Assembly (NCBI RefSeq): GCF_035594125.1
Contig: NC_087181.1
Location: 8,427,317 to 8,491,316 of the forward strand
DNA from: Scylla paramamosain
Lineage: Eukaryota > Arthropoda > Malacostraca > Decapoda > Portunidae
Direction: 5' to 3'
DNA: 64,000 nt
Shown here: one piece after another, positions 19,480-38,683 of the stretch
Numbering within the stretch: position 1 is the stretch's first letter
How the letters are laid out: every line of letters begins with the position of its first letter
Position numbers and translations under genes: made by a program
Notes under the pieces: generated by a model
Told to the model about the DNA's origin: nothing
The model's database searches: none
What the model saw: only the letters and a program-made list of their open reading frames with translations

Positions 19480-20990
19480 TAATTTTACAGGACTGAGTCA
19501 AGCTTGTAATGTTCTGTCTTTTAAAGTTAATATGTCGTATTTATCTTTAAACCTATGAATGCTCTTTATATACACAACTTTATCAGTGAGTGCATTCCAT
19601 TGGCTGATTGCTGTTAAGAAAACTATTTTTCCTCACATCTTTTTCAGTCTTTTTTATACAATTTCTTAGTGTGTCCTCTTAGTGTTGATGGTAATGGTAC
19701 TACAAAATCTGTGATATTAATCTTTTCTTTTCTTTCTGCACATCATGATCATGTCACCCAATTTTTGTCTCTCCTCTAGTTTTGGGAGCTTCAGTTTGTC
19801 AACCCTTTCATCATAGTAAAGACCTTTCAAATCTGGTACCCATTTTGTAGCTGTTCTTTGCACTTCCTCTATCTTTTCAACATGTTATTTCAGATTTGGA
19901 ATCCATACTCTTGATGTATATTTGTGTCATCTCAATTATACAATTATTGATTATTTTCTTATCATTTCCTCATCTTTTTATCTAAATGGTATTCTCAGTA
20001 TTTGCCAATAAATGATGCTTGTTCCATACTTTGTCATTTATATGGTGATAACTTGCTGTTTATTATTATACCTAAGTCTTTTCCCCTTTCAGATACTTCA
20101 ACTGTTTTGTCATCTGATTTATAATTCTAATCAGGTCTCTGAACTTCTGCCAGATTTTTTTACATAATACTTATCTATATTAAATACATTTGCCATTTTT
20201 TGCCCCATTCATAGAGACCTGTTGACCTGTGAGGCCTTTCTGTAACTCCATGCATGAGCCTTCCTCATTTATTTTCCTTTGCAACTTTGCATCATCAGCA
20301 AACATGCTCATGTAAGGCTCTGTTCCAATACTGGCATGTATATCATTGATACATATCAAGAACATGATTGGAGCTAATACTTATCTTTGTGGGACTCTGC
20401 TTATTTCTTTTCTCCAGGCCGAGTATCTTCCTCTTGGTATTGTCCCCAATTTTTCTCCGTATAGAGAATCTTTCATCAATTTCCATAATTTTCTCTGAAT
20501 AGCTCCTATATGTTCTAATTTCCGTATTAGTGTATTGTATGGTACTCTGTTGGATGTTTTCTTGAAATCCTAATAAATACTGTCTCTCTCATAATTCCTG
20601 TTGCTCTATTGTAATACCCTAACATATTTGTTGCACATGATCTTCCTTTTCTAAATCTGAATTGTCTTATCACCATTTCATGTTTTTACAAGACATTAGT
20701 GGTCTACTTACTTTTTTTTTATCAGTTTTTCTATCTTGCTTATAATGGTGGTGAGAGAGCTGGATCTGTAATTCAGTGGGCACTGCTTATTTCCCCTATA
20801 AAAAGGGACTATATTTACTTTTTTTCCACACTGCTGGTACTTTTCCTTGATTTAGGGACTCAGAATATTCTACCTAGAGGTTTGTTTAATTCCTTTGATC
20901 ACTCTTTTACAACCCAATTAGTTATTTCATCTGGTCCATCATGCTTCCTTTTATCTAGGTTTTCTGATGTGTATTTAGGTCTTTGTCCAT
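19480..20990 (-). pseudogene. decayed LINE reverse transcriptase, family P
   Basis: Minus-strand RT in shifting frames. From the 5' side (high coordinates): PFYRGNKQCPLNYRSSSLT (about 20800-20745), then a region equivalent to DFKKTSNRVPYNTLIRKLEHIG (about 20575-20510), MFLICINDIHASIGTEPY (20365-20312) and the active-site block SMFADDAKLQRKINEE (about 20311-20264). The C-terminal part has VQRTATKWVPDLKGLYYDER (about 19870-19810) and QWNALTDKVV (about 19600-19570). The arrangement is CR1/Jockey-like and distinct from LINE-A. Part of the block between FADD and the C-terminus is compressed. No intact ORF longer than 61 codons remains. Confidence 0.75.
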
Positions 20991-21396
20991 TATCTCATTA
21001 CTTTAGTTGAGATAAAAATTAAGAACACAATGAATTTCTTTTGAAAGTAAACTTTATACACCATTGTACATTTCCTTTACTGTGGTTTGCATAGGGTTGG
21101 ACCTCGAAGAAACTTTTTAGAAACCATGAGTGTGAAATTTGCAGAGGGCACTTATTCGATAGCAAACAGGAATGTAAATATTGATGGAATGTTTTGTTGT
21201 TTCAAAGCAGAGGATAACTCTATAACTATTCCCTATTTGGAGGATTATTAATTCCATCAGACTCTTGTTTACAGCACTTCAAAGAAAATGAGTCTGTTGT
21301 AAGAGCTTAGATTGATAGAGCTGTGTTAGATTGTTAAGTTTTCCAAAATTCAGTCTCATTTACATTTAAGATACCTCTACAGTTGTGTTCCATCTA
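20991..21396. other. short unannotated stretch
   Basis: No ORF or repeat that I recognise between the family P LINE and LINE-A copy 4. Confidence 0.5.

Positions 21397-24529
<3,133 letters not shown>

Positions 24530-24588
<59 letters not shown>
24530..24588. repeat. (TA)n at 5' truncation point of LINE-A copy 5
   Basis: About 29 TA units abutting the truncated end of the LINE copy. Confidence 0.97.

Positions 24589-25496
<908 letters not shown>

Positions 25497-25568
<72 letters not shown>
25497..25568. repeat. (TC)n microsatellite
   Basis: About 36 TC units, preceded by an 18-base T run. Confidence 0.97.
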
Positions 25569-27399
<1,831 letters not shown>

Positions 27400-27745
27400 G
27401 ATAATTAATAATTGTTGTGGAACACAGCGATTGATTAAAAGTATAATTTATTTATTCGTTTATTTTATTTACAAGTCATTATGTATTTTCCTATTTAGTG
27501 CAAACCTTAGGATTAAGTTGGTCTAAATATGATGATTAATGATTGTTGTGGGACGCAGCAATTGATTAGAAGTATAATTTATTTATTCATTTATTTTACT
27601 TATAAGTTATTATTTTCCTTTTCAGTGCAAATCTTTGGATTAAGTTGGTCTGAGTATGATAATTAATGATTGTTGTGGGACATAGCAATTGATCAGAAGT
27701 ATAATTTATTTATTAATTTATTTTATTCATGTCACTATTTATTTT
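27400..27745. repeat. three tandem units of about 128 bp
   Basis: Units start at 27400, 27531 and 27658 with GATAATTAATAATTGTTGTGG-like sequence. Each contains GAAGTATAATTTATTTATT, and the first two also contain GCAAA and GATTAAGTTGGTCT. The third is cut short near 27745. Confidence 0.9.
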
Positions 27746-28410
27746 CTGAGTGAAACTTCGCGCTCAGGCTTATATAAGACGTGGTGCATCCCGAAAAGTA
27801 GCCCTCCACTGGTACTAAAAGACTTAATTTTGCAATATTCTTAATAGTCAGGCCCCTTCTACATTCACAAATTATTCTTGAACATTTTTGCTAATGGTCC
27901 CACATACTCATGGATTCTAACACTGTCTATTAATAATTTTTGGATCTAGATATTAACAAAGAATTTCTCTCAAAGTACATATTATCATTGGTTCTGGCAT
28001 ATTTTCTCTTAACCTAGAATGTTTTGTGATTGTGATTTTTCATGTGACTAGCCCAGGAGAACCTGTGAATATTGTTATTTTCCAGTTGCCTTGTAAACCA
28101 AGGGATATTACTCTGTCTATCCCCAAATATCAACAAATGATTTAATGATTTGTAGCTTACAATATCATTTAATTTTCTTGTTCTGCTGAAGTTTTACCAA
28201 TTCCAAAAGTATATACAAAATTTTGTTTACTTAACCAAGAAGAAAGTAAATTTTTATACTCATGACCATTCCTTTAGGCTATAAAACTTATTTCATGGGA
28301 TCATTACTATTTAGATGATATTGTCTTCTCCTTTTTTTTTTTTTTAATTGCTATTTTGTCTCATGACATTATTTCTTAATATATGATGATTTCAGATGCC
28401 TGATGGTTAG
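27746..28410. other. unannotated stretch
   Basis: No gene or element recognised. Confidence 0.5.
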
Positions 28411-28438
28411 GTAAAGTTAGGTTAGGTTAGGTAAGTGG
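28411..28438. repeat. interstitial TTAGG repeats
   Basis: Contains AGTTAGGTTAGGTTAGG, three or four consecutive arthropod telomere-type TTAGG units, with degenerate units at the edges. Confidence 0.7.
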
Positions 28439-29030
28439 TTTCTATTGTAGTTTAACACAATACACCCAAGGCACTTATGATCATACTCAAATTGTAGATC
28501 ACATAATTTGGAGCATTTCTAATGGTTACACCATGTAGTGCAGATAAACAACTCACAAACAAATTTTCAAAATTTATCTCCATTTCCTCTCAACTCCGCA
28601 CTGGCTTTATGTTAGTATGTTGGTTTTGGATATGGAATGGCACATGCTAACTTGCATTGCTTTCATTATGCCAATAAGAACTGTCTTTTTAATGACGTAT
28701 TAGAATGTCATTGGACGTCATTTAATTTCCTGCCAATATGCATGTTACTTTTGGCCAATTACTATGTGTACACATGCACCTGGCTACCCACAACGGTACT
28801 CAAGTCTCACAATGTCAGCCAAGTGAAGTGTATGCAAATTTAAATACTGTCATTTTATTATTCAATTCTATAAGTAAGGCTCCTTGGGTGTACATTGTAC
28901 ATTTCTTAAGATCGTACAGACTTTTGCCAGCATCAATTGAGTGCTGAACAATCAATGGCATCAGTATCCTTTGAGGATGAGGAAGATAAGGTCAACCAGC
29001 CACACCCTAGACCTTCCACTTCTTTTTAAG
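28439..29030. other. unannotated stretch
   Basis: Short ORFs at 28637-28843 and 28738-28947 overlap each other and have no recognised motif. I treat them as chance. Confidence 0.5.
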
Positions 29031-29520
29031 ATGTATGTTTAGGTCAGGCTAGGTTAAGTTAGTGTCCTTATTGTGGGGTCCACAGGGATCAAAGGTCTGC
29101 ACTTCAGTTAGATTAGGTTAGGTTAGTTTCCTTAAGAGGGTGTTAGGGGGTGCATAACCTCCTGTTTGGTTATGTTAGGTAAGGCTAGGTTAGTGCCCTT
29201 AAGAAGAAGTCCAGGGGAGGCGAAATTCCCCGGTTTAGTTAGATTAATGTTATGTTAGTGTCCTTAAGGTTATTTGGCTCCCCAGTTAAATTAGCTTAAA
29301 GTTAGGTTGGGAAAGGAATTTTCCCAGTTTCCAAAATATGGCGTTTGATCCTTAGTCTTTCCACGAAATACCCAAGTTTGGCTTTCCCAACCGTAAACTC
29401 TTGCTTTCCCACCAGGTCGCCAGGTGGTGGCAGTAAAGATAGGATGTATTGTGCTAAACTGCAATTTTACAGGTTAGTGACTTTTGGGAGGGTCCAGGGG
29501 AGATGTAGCCCCCACGATTA
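29031..29520. repeat. degenerate 65-bp tandem repeats with TTAGG-like spacers
   Basis: Units at about 29061, 29125, 29192 and 29257 start AGTGTCCTTA, AGTTTCCTTAAG, AGTGCCCTTAAG and AGTGTCCTTAAG. Each has a G-rich then C-rich core and is followed by a GTTAGGTTAG-type spacer. A more diverged relative occurs near 29470-29520 (TTAGTGACTTTTGGGAGG). Confidence 0.75.
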
Positions 29521-29809
29521 GATTATATAACGCTTCCGTTTACTCTCCACCTCCATCCCCGCAAAATAAATAAGTAAATAAACAAATAAATAAAAAAGTA
29601 AATAAATGATAAAAAATAAATAAAAAAATCCACACAGGTCTCCAAGCTTGTTGGGAGAAAGGGGAAGAGTTGTGTGACGAGGAGTTATTGAAATGAATAT
29701 GAAATAATGAAATATACTTTTGTGTTTTTATTTATGCATTTACCTGATAATAAATTAATAAAAAAAAGCGGCGAGTGAAGTTAAATATAGAAGACAACCT
29801 TGAAAAAGG
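29521..29809. other. A-rich stretch, nothing coding
   Basis: Contains (AAAT)-type low complexity at about 29565-29625. No gene seen. Confidence 0.5.
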
Positions 29810-29828
29810 TTTATTATTATTATTATTA

Positions 29829-29927
<99 letters not shown>

Positions 29928-29933
29928 TTATTA

Positions 29934-29994
<61 letters not shown>

Positions 29995-30018
29995 CGTTAT
30001 TGTTGTTGTTGTTGTTGA
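29810..30018. repeat. compound trinucleotide array (TTA)n(CTA)n(TTA)n(TTG)n
   Basis: TTA units 29810-29884, CTA/ACT units 29885-29927, TTA units again to about 29990, then TTG units to about 30017. Long runs of Leu, Asn, Ile or Tyr in any frame are translation artefacts. Confidence 0.97.
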
Positions 30019-30223
30019 TATTCGTCTTGTCCACACGTAAGTACGACATGGCGCTTTCACTAATGGTGACCTACGCGTTGTTGGCTCATGGGATCCGGAT
30101 CCAATGTTAACCTACGGGATCCTTGAGATTTTCAGGATTTTACTGGGGGCATTTATGTTTCCTCCTTTCGTGAAAGTTTCACGTGTCCCGCTATAGTTAC
30201 TGTTGTTATTATTACTGCTACTT
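30019..30223. other. unannotated short stretch
   Basis: No recognised feature. Confidence 0.5.
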
Positions 30224-30254
30224 TTACTATAATAGCTGCTGCAGCTATTATAGT

Positions 30255-30256
<2 letters not shown>
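30224..30256. repeat. 33-bp perfect palindrome beside (TA)n
   Basis: Arms TTACTATAATAGCTGC and its complement with a single central T, directly followed by the (TA)n array. Confidence 0.93.

Positions 30257-30258
<2 letters not shown>

Positions 30259-30344
<86 letters not shown>
30259..30344. repeat. (TA)n microsatellite
   Basis: About 43 TA units. Confidence 0.97.
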
Positions 30345-30346
<2 letters not shown>

Positions 30347-30424
30347 TTTTCCTAATAAACAGATATCACAGTTAATGTCATCATTCATATGACAATAATA
30401 GTAACACTTTGATGATCAATGTAC

Positions 30425-30429
<5 letters not shown>

Positions 30430-30502
<73 letters not shown>
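30430..30502. repeat. (TA)n microsatellite
   Basis: About 36 TA units. Confidence 0.97.
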
Positions 30503-30505
<3 letters not shown>

Positions 30506-32171
30506 TTACTAAACTACTACTTCTATAACAATAACTGGAGGTAATATTAATAAAACAAGTTGTTTTAACATAATAATGCGTATTGTTTTGATGTTATGAA
30601 GGCGAAAAGCATTTCGATTAGAAGAGACCACGGTATACCATGGTGTTTTGTGACGAGCATTTCCATGATGTACCATAAATGCAACATCATAAAGATTCAC
30701 CTGAAATAATGTTACGATTAATGTTACAAAGAAACCATACCACCTGTGTCTTACATGAAAAACGTGACTTGGCAGCGTGAAAATTTGTATGTACGTAATA
30801 TTATGATTTTTACAAAACTCCTTATTAGGGTTACCTATTTCCAAAGCTTGTCTTGAATGGTATTTGTGAAAAAAAAAAAAAATGTAAAGCCAAGCGTCAC
30901 GTAAGGGCTAGGTGTCACCTATATTCGCCTTTTTCACCCTTAAAACCTATGGGTAGACAGTTAAACAATGCACTCTTGGCGAACCAGACCAAAGCTGATT
31001 ATAACTCGCCCAGAAATCTTTGCAATAGTTCGAGAACAGTGGGTAATTCCTTCACCAAACATTACAGTGGCATATGATGATGTTACTATCGTGTTCACAG
31101 TTAAGAGTTCGATAGTTTAAGTCACAGGCTTGCTAAGTCGGGAGTGTTTCATTGTGACAGTGAAATGAAGTTAAAAAGAATGAAACTTTATATATGTATA
31201 TATAAATATACTTACTTTTGCGACTGTAAAACGGTGCATCAGTGATAAGTTAACTGACACTTCAGGAAGTGTTGGGAGCGAGTAGTATAACCTAGTGGGC
31301 TATCAAAGATGGATTATGCTTCTGGTTGGCAGCGGCTTCCGTTAAAAGTTGCAAGTTCATGTTATTGGCGGACACTCCATTATATTTTCATTATTCAGGT
31401 TGACGGTATTTCACTATAAAGAAAAAAAAAATGAATGACGGACAATATGAACAAGAATGTGGGGCTGCGAGCTTAGCACTATTATAGTCCATACCTATAT
31501 TATTCGGGTTCTGAAAACACATTTAGTATTAAGGGGGATGGGGTTTCTTTGAGTTGATTTTAGGATAAAAGCCACAGGTTCAAATATTCTAAACTGAGTA
31601 CCTGTCACACTCAAGATTCCTAGATAAAACTACAAATTTCATCAGCAGCTTCTTAAGCCCAAACCGTAGCCATCAGAGCGAACACAAGGGGTGTGGCGTT
31701 GCATCTCAAGGTCAGAAGAGCCCTTTGGTCTCTGTTTATTTGTGTATTCCTTATCAGATTGTCGAGTATGTGAAGTCATTGCCTTCCCGAAACATTTTCT
31801 TTTTTTCCATGATCCATAAGGTCTTTGTGGGAGATGTATTGACAGTTTCTCTATCAGTGTCCAAGCTCGTAACGTCATTGAAATTTTCGATTAGTGCCAG
31901 TTTAGATATTTTTCTATCAAATGGAACTATTTTTTTTTTTTATTACTAAAAACTCTTTTGGGGTACACTAGATTCATTGTAATCAATATTCCTTCAATCT
32001 TTATTATATCCAAACGTGGGATACGATGTAAAAGTATATGAAAAAAAAAAAAAAACATATTTTAGTCCAGCGATCGCTGAAACTGTGACGTGATGACACT
32101 GATACAGATGCAATGTTACGTCTAGTAGCCACAAGTGAAGTCAATGATGAATTACACAAATTATATATTGT
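30503..32171. other. unannotated stretch
   Basis: The longest minus-strand ORF (30509-30844, 111 codons) has no recognised motif and an odd composition, and I consider it chance. Other ORFs (30853-31077, 31642-31878) are equally unsupported. An A run lies at 32041-32055. Confidence 0.45.
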
Positions 32172-32331
32172 GGAATAATTGTTATACGGTACTGTCTAAC
32201 TGCAATATTAATAATCGACATGACTCATAGTTAGCCAACCATAGAATAATTGTTATACGGTGCAGTGTGCGCATGTATAGTATAAGTAGCAATTGCCATC
32301 AACAGTATTAATAATCAGCATGACTCTTGTG
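32172..32331. repeat. imperfect tandem duplication
   Basis: GAATAATTGTTATACGGT occurs at about 32172 and 32243. TATTAATAATCGACATGACTC at about 32204 and TATTAATAATCAGCATGACTC at about 32307 are also paired, indicating an old tandem duplication with an insertion in the second unit. Confidence 0.75.
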
Positions 32332-32897
<566 letters not shown>

Positions 32898-34977
32898 ACG
32901 TGACGTAGTTGGAGCTCACATCCTGATATCCTAACATCAGCCAACAGACACACACCAAAGAAACAACACAAAATTCACATAGACTTCAGACCCTCCATAA
33001 GAACACAGCGACTACTAGTGAGCTACAGAACACGCTTTTTACAAAACATGCACAACCACATACCCACCTACAGAGACCTCTGCACCCATCGCACACATAC
33101 TAAATAGCCTACAGGATGACCACAGCGCTCACTGGAGAAATCTTGTTTCCTGTATGGACGGAGCTCGCTACAGAAATCCTACTTGGTTCTGGCACATGGT
33201 GCACAAGCTGAAGGGATGCCAACGGGAAAGATTCGAGTACCTCCTAGTGAACGGTGATCGAGTCACCAACCCAGACCAAGTCACCAACACCTTCCAGACA
33301 CTGGCGCAACACCTAACCACACCCTCTCCCTCCCCATGGGCCCAGTATTGCCCACATACACCATATCACCGATCTTGTGCGCCGAAACCTAGCAAACACG
33401 CTACCACATAAGATTATACACTTAACACGCCTAGACCCCAACACCCTCTCATCACACCCATTGAGGAGGAGGATGTCGCCAGGTTGCTCAGGCACACTCC
33501 GCGGCGAGCCCCCGGCCCCTCAGGAATCACCTGGCCGATGGTGCAGAGCCTTCCTCCAGAAATCATATCCAGCCTGACAAAAAATTTCAATGCTTGCCTC
33601 GCCTCTGGATACTTCCCAAAGGCTTTCAAAATTTCAAACATCACCCTTATTGCCAAGCCCGGTAAAAACTCTCACTTACCAGAAAACTATCGCCTCATAA
33701 GCCTCCTTGAAATTCTTGGAAAAACTTTTAAGCGTCTAATCAATTTAAGATTGAGAGCGTTCCTCGAAGGTAACGGATTGCTGGCACCACAGCAGTTCGG
33801 TTTCGGAGGAACGCCTCAACGGAGGACGCCCTTAACAGCATAGTAGCCTACCTAAATTTCAACAAGCCATATTACAAGACAGCCCTCGTAACAAAAGATG
33901 TCAAAAAAGCATTTGACACCGTTTGGTACACCAGTTTAAAATAAAAAAAAATTGTAATAACTTCAACCTCCCTTTTCTAACGCAACGCATCTTGTGTAGT
34001 TTCCTGGAAGAGAGACACAAGAATCCGCCACCAGGGCAACTTTTCAAAATTTTTTACCCCTCAGGCTGGAGTCCCTCAAGTCTCCGTACTCTCTCCCACC
34101 CTTTAACATGTATACGGCTTACCTACCCCTCCCAGCCCACAATGACTCACTAACTATTCAGTACGCGGATGATGTAACGCAATTGGCCCGTGCCAGGTCG
34201 TAAGATCTCCTCACCGACAAAATTCAACGGGAACTGACGGCGACTAGTCTATGGGAGATGAAATGGCGAATTCTCTCCCATCCTGAAAAATCAAGTCACT
34301 TATTTCAACATTAAAAGAAGTCAGCCCCGCCAAATTTCACTAAACAGAATTGATCCAATCCCCACTCCAATCCCCATCAGTAACAACAACAAAGTGCTTG
34401 GCCTCACCATTGATAAGGACCTCAATTTCAATATACATATAAAACAAAAAGCAACCATAGCCGCCAAGGCCCTGAGCAACCTGGAAAGATTTCGCGACAG
34501 CAGCACAAAAACAAAACTTCACCTCTACAAAGCTTTCATTCTCCCTCTCTTAACCTACTGCACTCTTGCCCTCTCTCTCTCTGCTCCCTCCAACCTCTCT
34601 AAACTTCAGAAGGTTCAAAATCGAGCAATTCGTTTCGCTCTTGGGACGAAATGGTTCGACTTCCGAACCTCTCTCTCCATTCACGAGGAGTCCAACACCC
34701 CCCCCCCCCTTAACATAACACTCCACAACAGAATCGAAAAACAACTAAGCTCCTTCTCCGACAGACACACAATCACATACAATTTCATAACCAACCTCCC
34801 CTCAGCTTTCTGTCACCTACCGCACTCTAACCTCCTTGACCCTCCCACTGTGCCTCCTGAACCTGTCTTCAAATAATGGACTCCTCCTTTCTTCCCTTCA
34901 CTGCCTCTTCTCTCTGTACCACTCATGGTGTCTGAGTGGTATCATCGTCGTTCTCTCGTTCACGTGGACGGGCCCGT

Positions 34978-35277
34978 GTGCCAACACCTAGTGGTTTTTT
35001 CATATTTTTTGTCTTATGTTTTTATGCATTATTTTTCTGTCTTGCAGCCTAGGTTTTAAGGAGGCACCGGACCGCTCCTGGGAAAGGGACGCGACAAAAA
35101 AAAAACACCGCCATTAACATCCCATGCCTCTGACCGAGGGAGTGGGGTTGTGTGCCAACACCTAGTGGTTTTTTCATATTTTTTGTTTTATGGCTTCGTA
35201 TTCATATTTTTGTTTTTTATACATTATTTTTTCGCCTCGCAGCCTAGGTTTCAAGGGGGCACCGGACCACTCTCAGA
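34978..35277 (+). repeat. repeated segment in LINE 3'UTR
   Basis: TGTGCCAACACCTAGTGG begins both copies (34978 and 35151, 173 bp apart). Each ends with GCAGCCTAGGTTT[C/T]AAGG and GGCACCGGACC. The second copy carries an extra insertion of about 20 bp. Confidence 0.9.
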
Positions 35278-35972
35278 GAGACGGGAATAGCACGAACCGC
35301 ACTCCTCCCACTGACGTCACGGCAATGGAGGCCTCGGCCGTCGGCATGACATTCCGGTAGTGGTACCCCCCGCGGCAGTTAAGGAGCGGCCAGTACTGAT
35401 GACGGGGACGGTAACCACACCATTCAGTGGAAGCCACTTCACCCTCCACAGAGAGGTAGTTGGGTGCGGCAAGTGCTGGGCAGGAAGGTAGTCAAGAGAT
35501 GGTGGGGCGGGGCCCTAGAAGCATCCATGCAGGAATCCCCATTCACCCCCCACCACCGGCGACTTACCGCATGCAAACAGATGGTGGTAGATCTGATCCC
35601 TTGCTGCGGTGAGGGAGCCTTTTCGAGCCTCTGTCAATGCACATCCTACCATCACGTCAATCACTATCACAAACCATCCTCACCTTCACTCTCCACCATA
35701 ACATCATAACATAACACCACACTTCATAAATTCGACATTTTCTTTTTTTATATTTTTCTTTTCTTTAGCAGGTTGGCCTTTTTGCAGACGAGCCAGAGGA
35801 CACGAGCAGAAAGGATCGACACCGCTTTTATCACCCATCACATTACATCATACAATAAAGATCCACCGCCATCACCAAATCACTCTACTACTATCCGTGG
35901 TTCGGAACCCACGTAAAACTGTAGGTCCCTCCGCTATACGGATGTACTTCTTCCTCTGTCCTTCTTTGAACC

Positions 35973-35998
35973 AATAAAAGCACAAAAAAAAAAAAAAA
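35973..35998 (+). terminator. polyadenylation signal and A tail of the LINE
   Basis: AATAAA at 35973, about 10 bases before a 16-base A run, as expected for a reverse-transcribed polyadenylated transcript. Confidence 0.8.
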
Positions 35999-36404
35999 CT
36001 TTCTACTCTGACTGTTCTTCAATCATCTTTCACATCCTGATGGTGCAGGCTCTGGATAGTCTGACCCCGAGCCTGTGCGGGGTTTGGCCCGGGTTTTTGG
36101 GTGCGCGGGCGGCGTCCGTGGCTGCGGCTGTGTTGGGCTTGGCTTTCTCGGTTGGTGGCGGACTCTCCTGCTTCCCCTGATGAGGACCTTGTCTCCCTTG
36201 CCACCTTAACATAAACATGTCACATTACAAATAGACGTCCTTCCTAATAACAAAACAAAAATTCAAATTGCACCTGGGTCAAGCCCCAGTGACTATTTCG
36301 CCTACTACAATTCCCTTCTTACCACCCCCCTATTCTTCCCACTATCCCTACTTCCCTCTCCCCATCTTTTCTCTCTTTATTGTTATTATTGATGCGGAGC
36401 TCTC
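35999..36404. other. GC-rich segment of unknown origin
   Basis: 36050-36200 is CpG- and GC-rich, unlike its surroundings. The minus strand has a 62-codon ORF (36218-36030) rich in Pro, Ala and Arg. It could be the start of an ORF1 (gag-like) of a Jockey-type LINE, but no zinc knuckle is seen and I do not assign it. Confidence 0.4.
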
Positions 36405-37813
36405 TTGAGAGGTTTTGACACTTTCTATTAGTGTCAAATTAGTGTCTATTTTGGCTAGTTGGAGAACAGACTTGGCATGGTTCTGGGCAGAAATATAAGG
36501 TGCATGAGATTCCGGTGATGGAAAGCTTAAGTACCTTTGGTGGGCCACCTCTCTATCATGTATAGCACGAGAACAAGCTGTGTTAAACCAAGGTTTGGAA
36601 AGTTTAGGTCGAGAAAAAGAGTGAGGAATGTATGCCTCCATGCCAGACACTATCACCTCTGTTATGCGCTCAGCACACAAAGATGGGTCTCTGACACGGA
36701 AGCAGTAGTCATTCCAAAGGAAAATCAACAAAATACCTCCTCAGGTCCCCCCCCAACTAGCAGAGGCAAAATGCCAGAGGCACCTTCGCTTAGGGGGATC
36801 CTGAGGAGGGATTGGAGCAATAGGACAAGATACAGATATGAGATTGTGATCGGAGGAGCCCAACGGAGAAGAAAGGGTGACAGCATAAGCAGGATTAGAG
36901 GTCAAGAAAAGGTCAAGAATGTTGGGCGTATCTCCAAGACGGTCAGGAATACGAGTAGGGTGTTGCACCAATTGCTCTAGGTCGTGGAGGATAGCAAAGT
37001 TGAAGGCTAGTTCACCAGGATGATCAGTAAAGGGAGAGGAAAGCCAAAGGTGGTGGTGAACATTGAAGTCTCCAAGAATGGAGATCTCTGCAAAAGGCAA
37101 GAGGGTCAGAATGTGCTCCATTTTGGAAGTTTAGTAGTCAAAAAAATTTCTTATAGTCAGAGGAGTTAGGTGAGAGGTATACAGCACAGATAGATTTAGT
37201 TTGAGAGTGACTCTGTAGTCGTAGCCAGATGGTAGAAAACTCTGAAGATTCAAGAGCATGGGCACGAGAGCAGGTTAAGTCATTGCGCACATAAACGCAA
37301 CATCCATCTTTGGATCGAAAATGAGGATAGAGAAAGTAGGAGGGAACAGAAAAGGGGCTACTGTCAGTTGCCTCAGACACCTGAGTTTCAGTGAGGAAAA
37401 GAAGATGAGGTTTAGAAGAGGAGAGGTGGTGTTCTACAAATTGAAAATTAGATCTTAAACCGCGAATGTTGCAGAAGGTGTCAAGACACTTAGGGTCGTC
37501 GACAGAAAGGTAGTCCGACCTGGGGACATTTATGGTCCCCTCCCCAGATACTGACTCCGAGGCTGGTGTAGGAATCGCCATGGTAATTTTGGAATTTTAG
37601 AGTGAAGGGTGTGTGTGTTATCAGGTGCTTGTAGTTTTGTGTGGAGGAAGAGAGTTGTCTTTAGAGTGTAGGCTGTGACTGCCCCTTTGTGTTGTGAAAC
37701 GTTCAGTGAGGTCACAGTTGGGTTTAATGATAAGTTCACAGCACCCCCTGAACAGTGCTTTAGACCTCGCTGGGAGTAATTATCGTTTCAGCAGGTGTCT
37801 ACTGCCTCCTCCT
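36405..37813 (-). pseudogene. LINE-A copy 6: complete 5' end, 3' part missing
   Basis: The 5'UTR is 37813-37582 and the ATG is at 37581 (MAIPTPASESVSGEG). The endonuclease ORF runs to 37138 with [25 protein letters not shown] and [13 protein letters not shown]. After a frameshift it continues 37121-36741 with [32 protein letters not shown] and [12 protein letters not shown]-run of 8 at 36747-36754 shifts the frame again before WNDYCFRVRDPSLCAER (36731 on). The copy ends at about 36405, just after the VLQLAK linker, so the whole RT is absent. It carries the best-preserved endonuclease domain of the family in this window. Compared with copy 1, a short stretch (INFFFIN) is missing near 37480. 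Confidence 0.88.
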
Positions 37814-37841
37814 GGAAATCCTTACTTGTTGTTTTTCCTTA

Positions 37842-37850
37842 TTTTCATTT

Positions 37851-37889
<39 letters not shown>

Positions 37890-37938
37890 TCTATTATTTA
37901 TTTATTTATTTACATTTATTTATTTATTTATTTATTTT
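37842..37938. repeat. (TTTA)n microsatellite
   Basis: TTTA tetranucleotides with a few interruptions (CTA, ACA), about 24 units. Confidence 0.95.
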
Positions 37939-38553
<615 letters not shown>

Positions 38554-38640
38554 AGGACCTATTCAACCATTGTCCCTGGCTTATTCGTTTCTTGTTGCCG
38601 CCTTATTTGCCCCTTGTAACTAAGACTAATCAGACCAAGA

Positions 38641-38641
<1 letters not shown>

Positions 38642-38679
<38 letters not shown>
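38642..38679. repeat. (GT)n microsatellite
   Basis: About 19 GT units. Confidence 0.95.

Positions 38680-38683
<4 letters not shown>

Noticed and set aside
29732..30110. Poly-Asn, poly-Leu, poly-Ile and poly-Tyr ORFs
   Set aside because: Frames of (TTA)n/(CTA)n trinucleotide repeats without any other protein sequence.
30509..30844. 111-codon minus-strand ORF
   Set aside because: No recognised motif, no splice or promoter context, and composition consistent with chance in AT-rich DNA.
37140..37710. Plus-strand ORFs opposite LINE-A copies (for example around 36537-36980 and 24212-24472)
   Set aside because: Antisense shadows of the LINE-A coding strand; the conserved motifs are on the minus strand.
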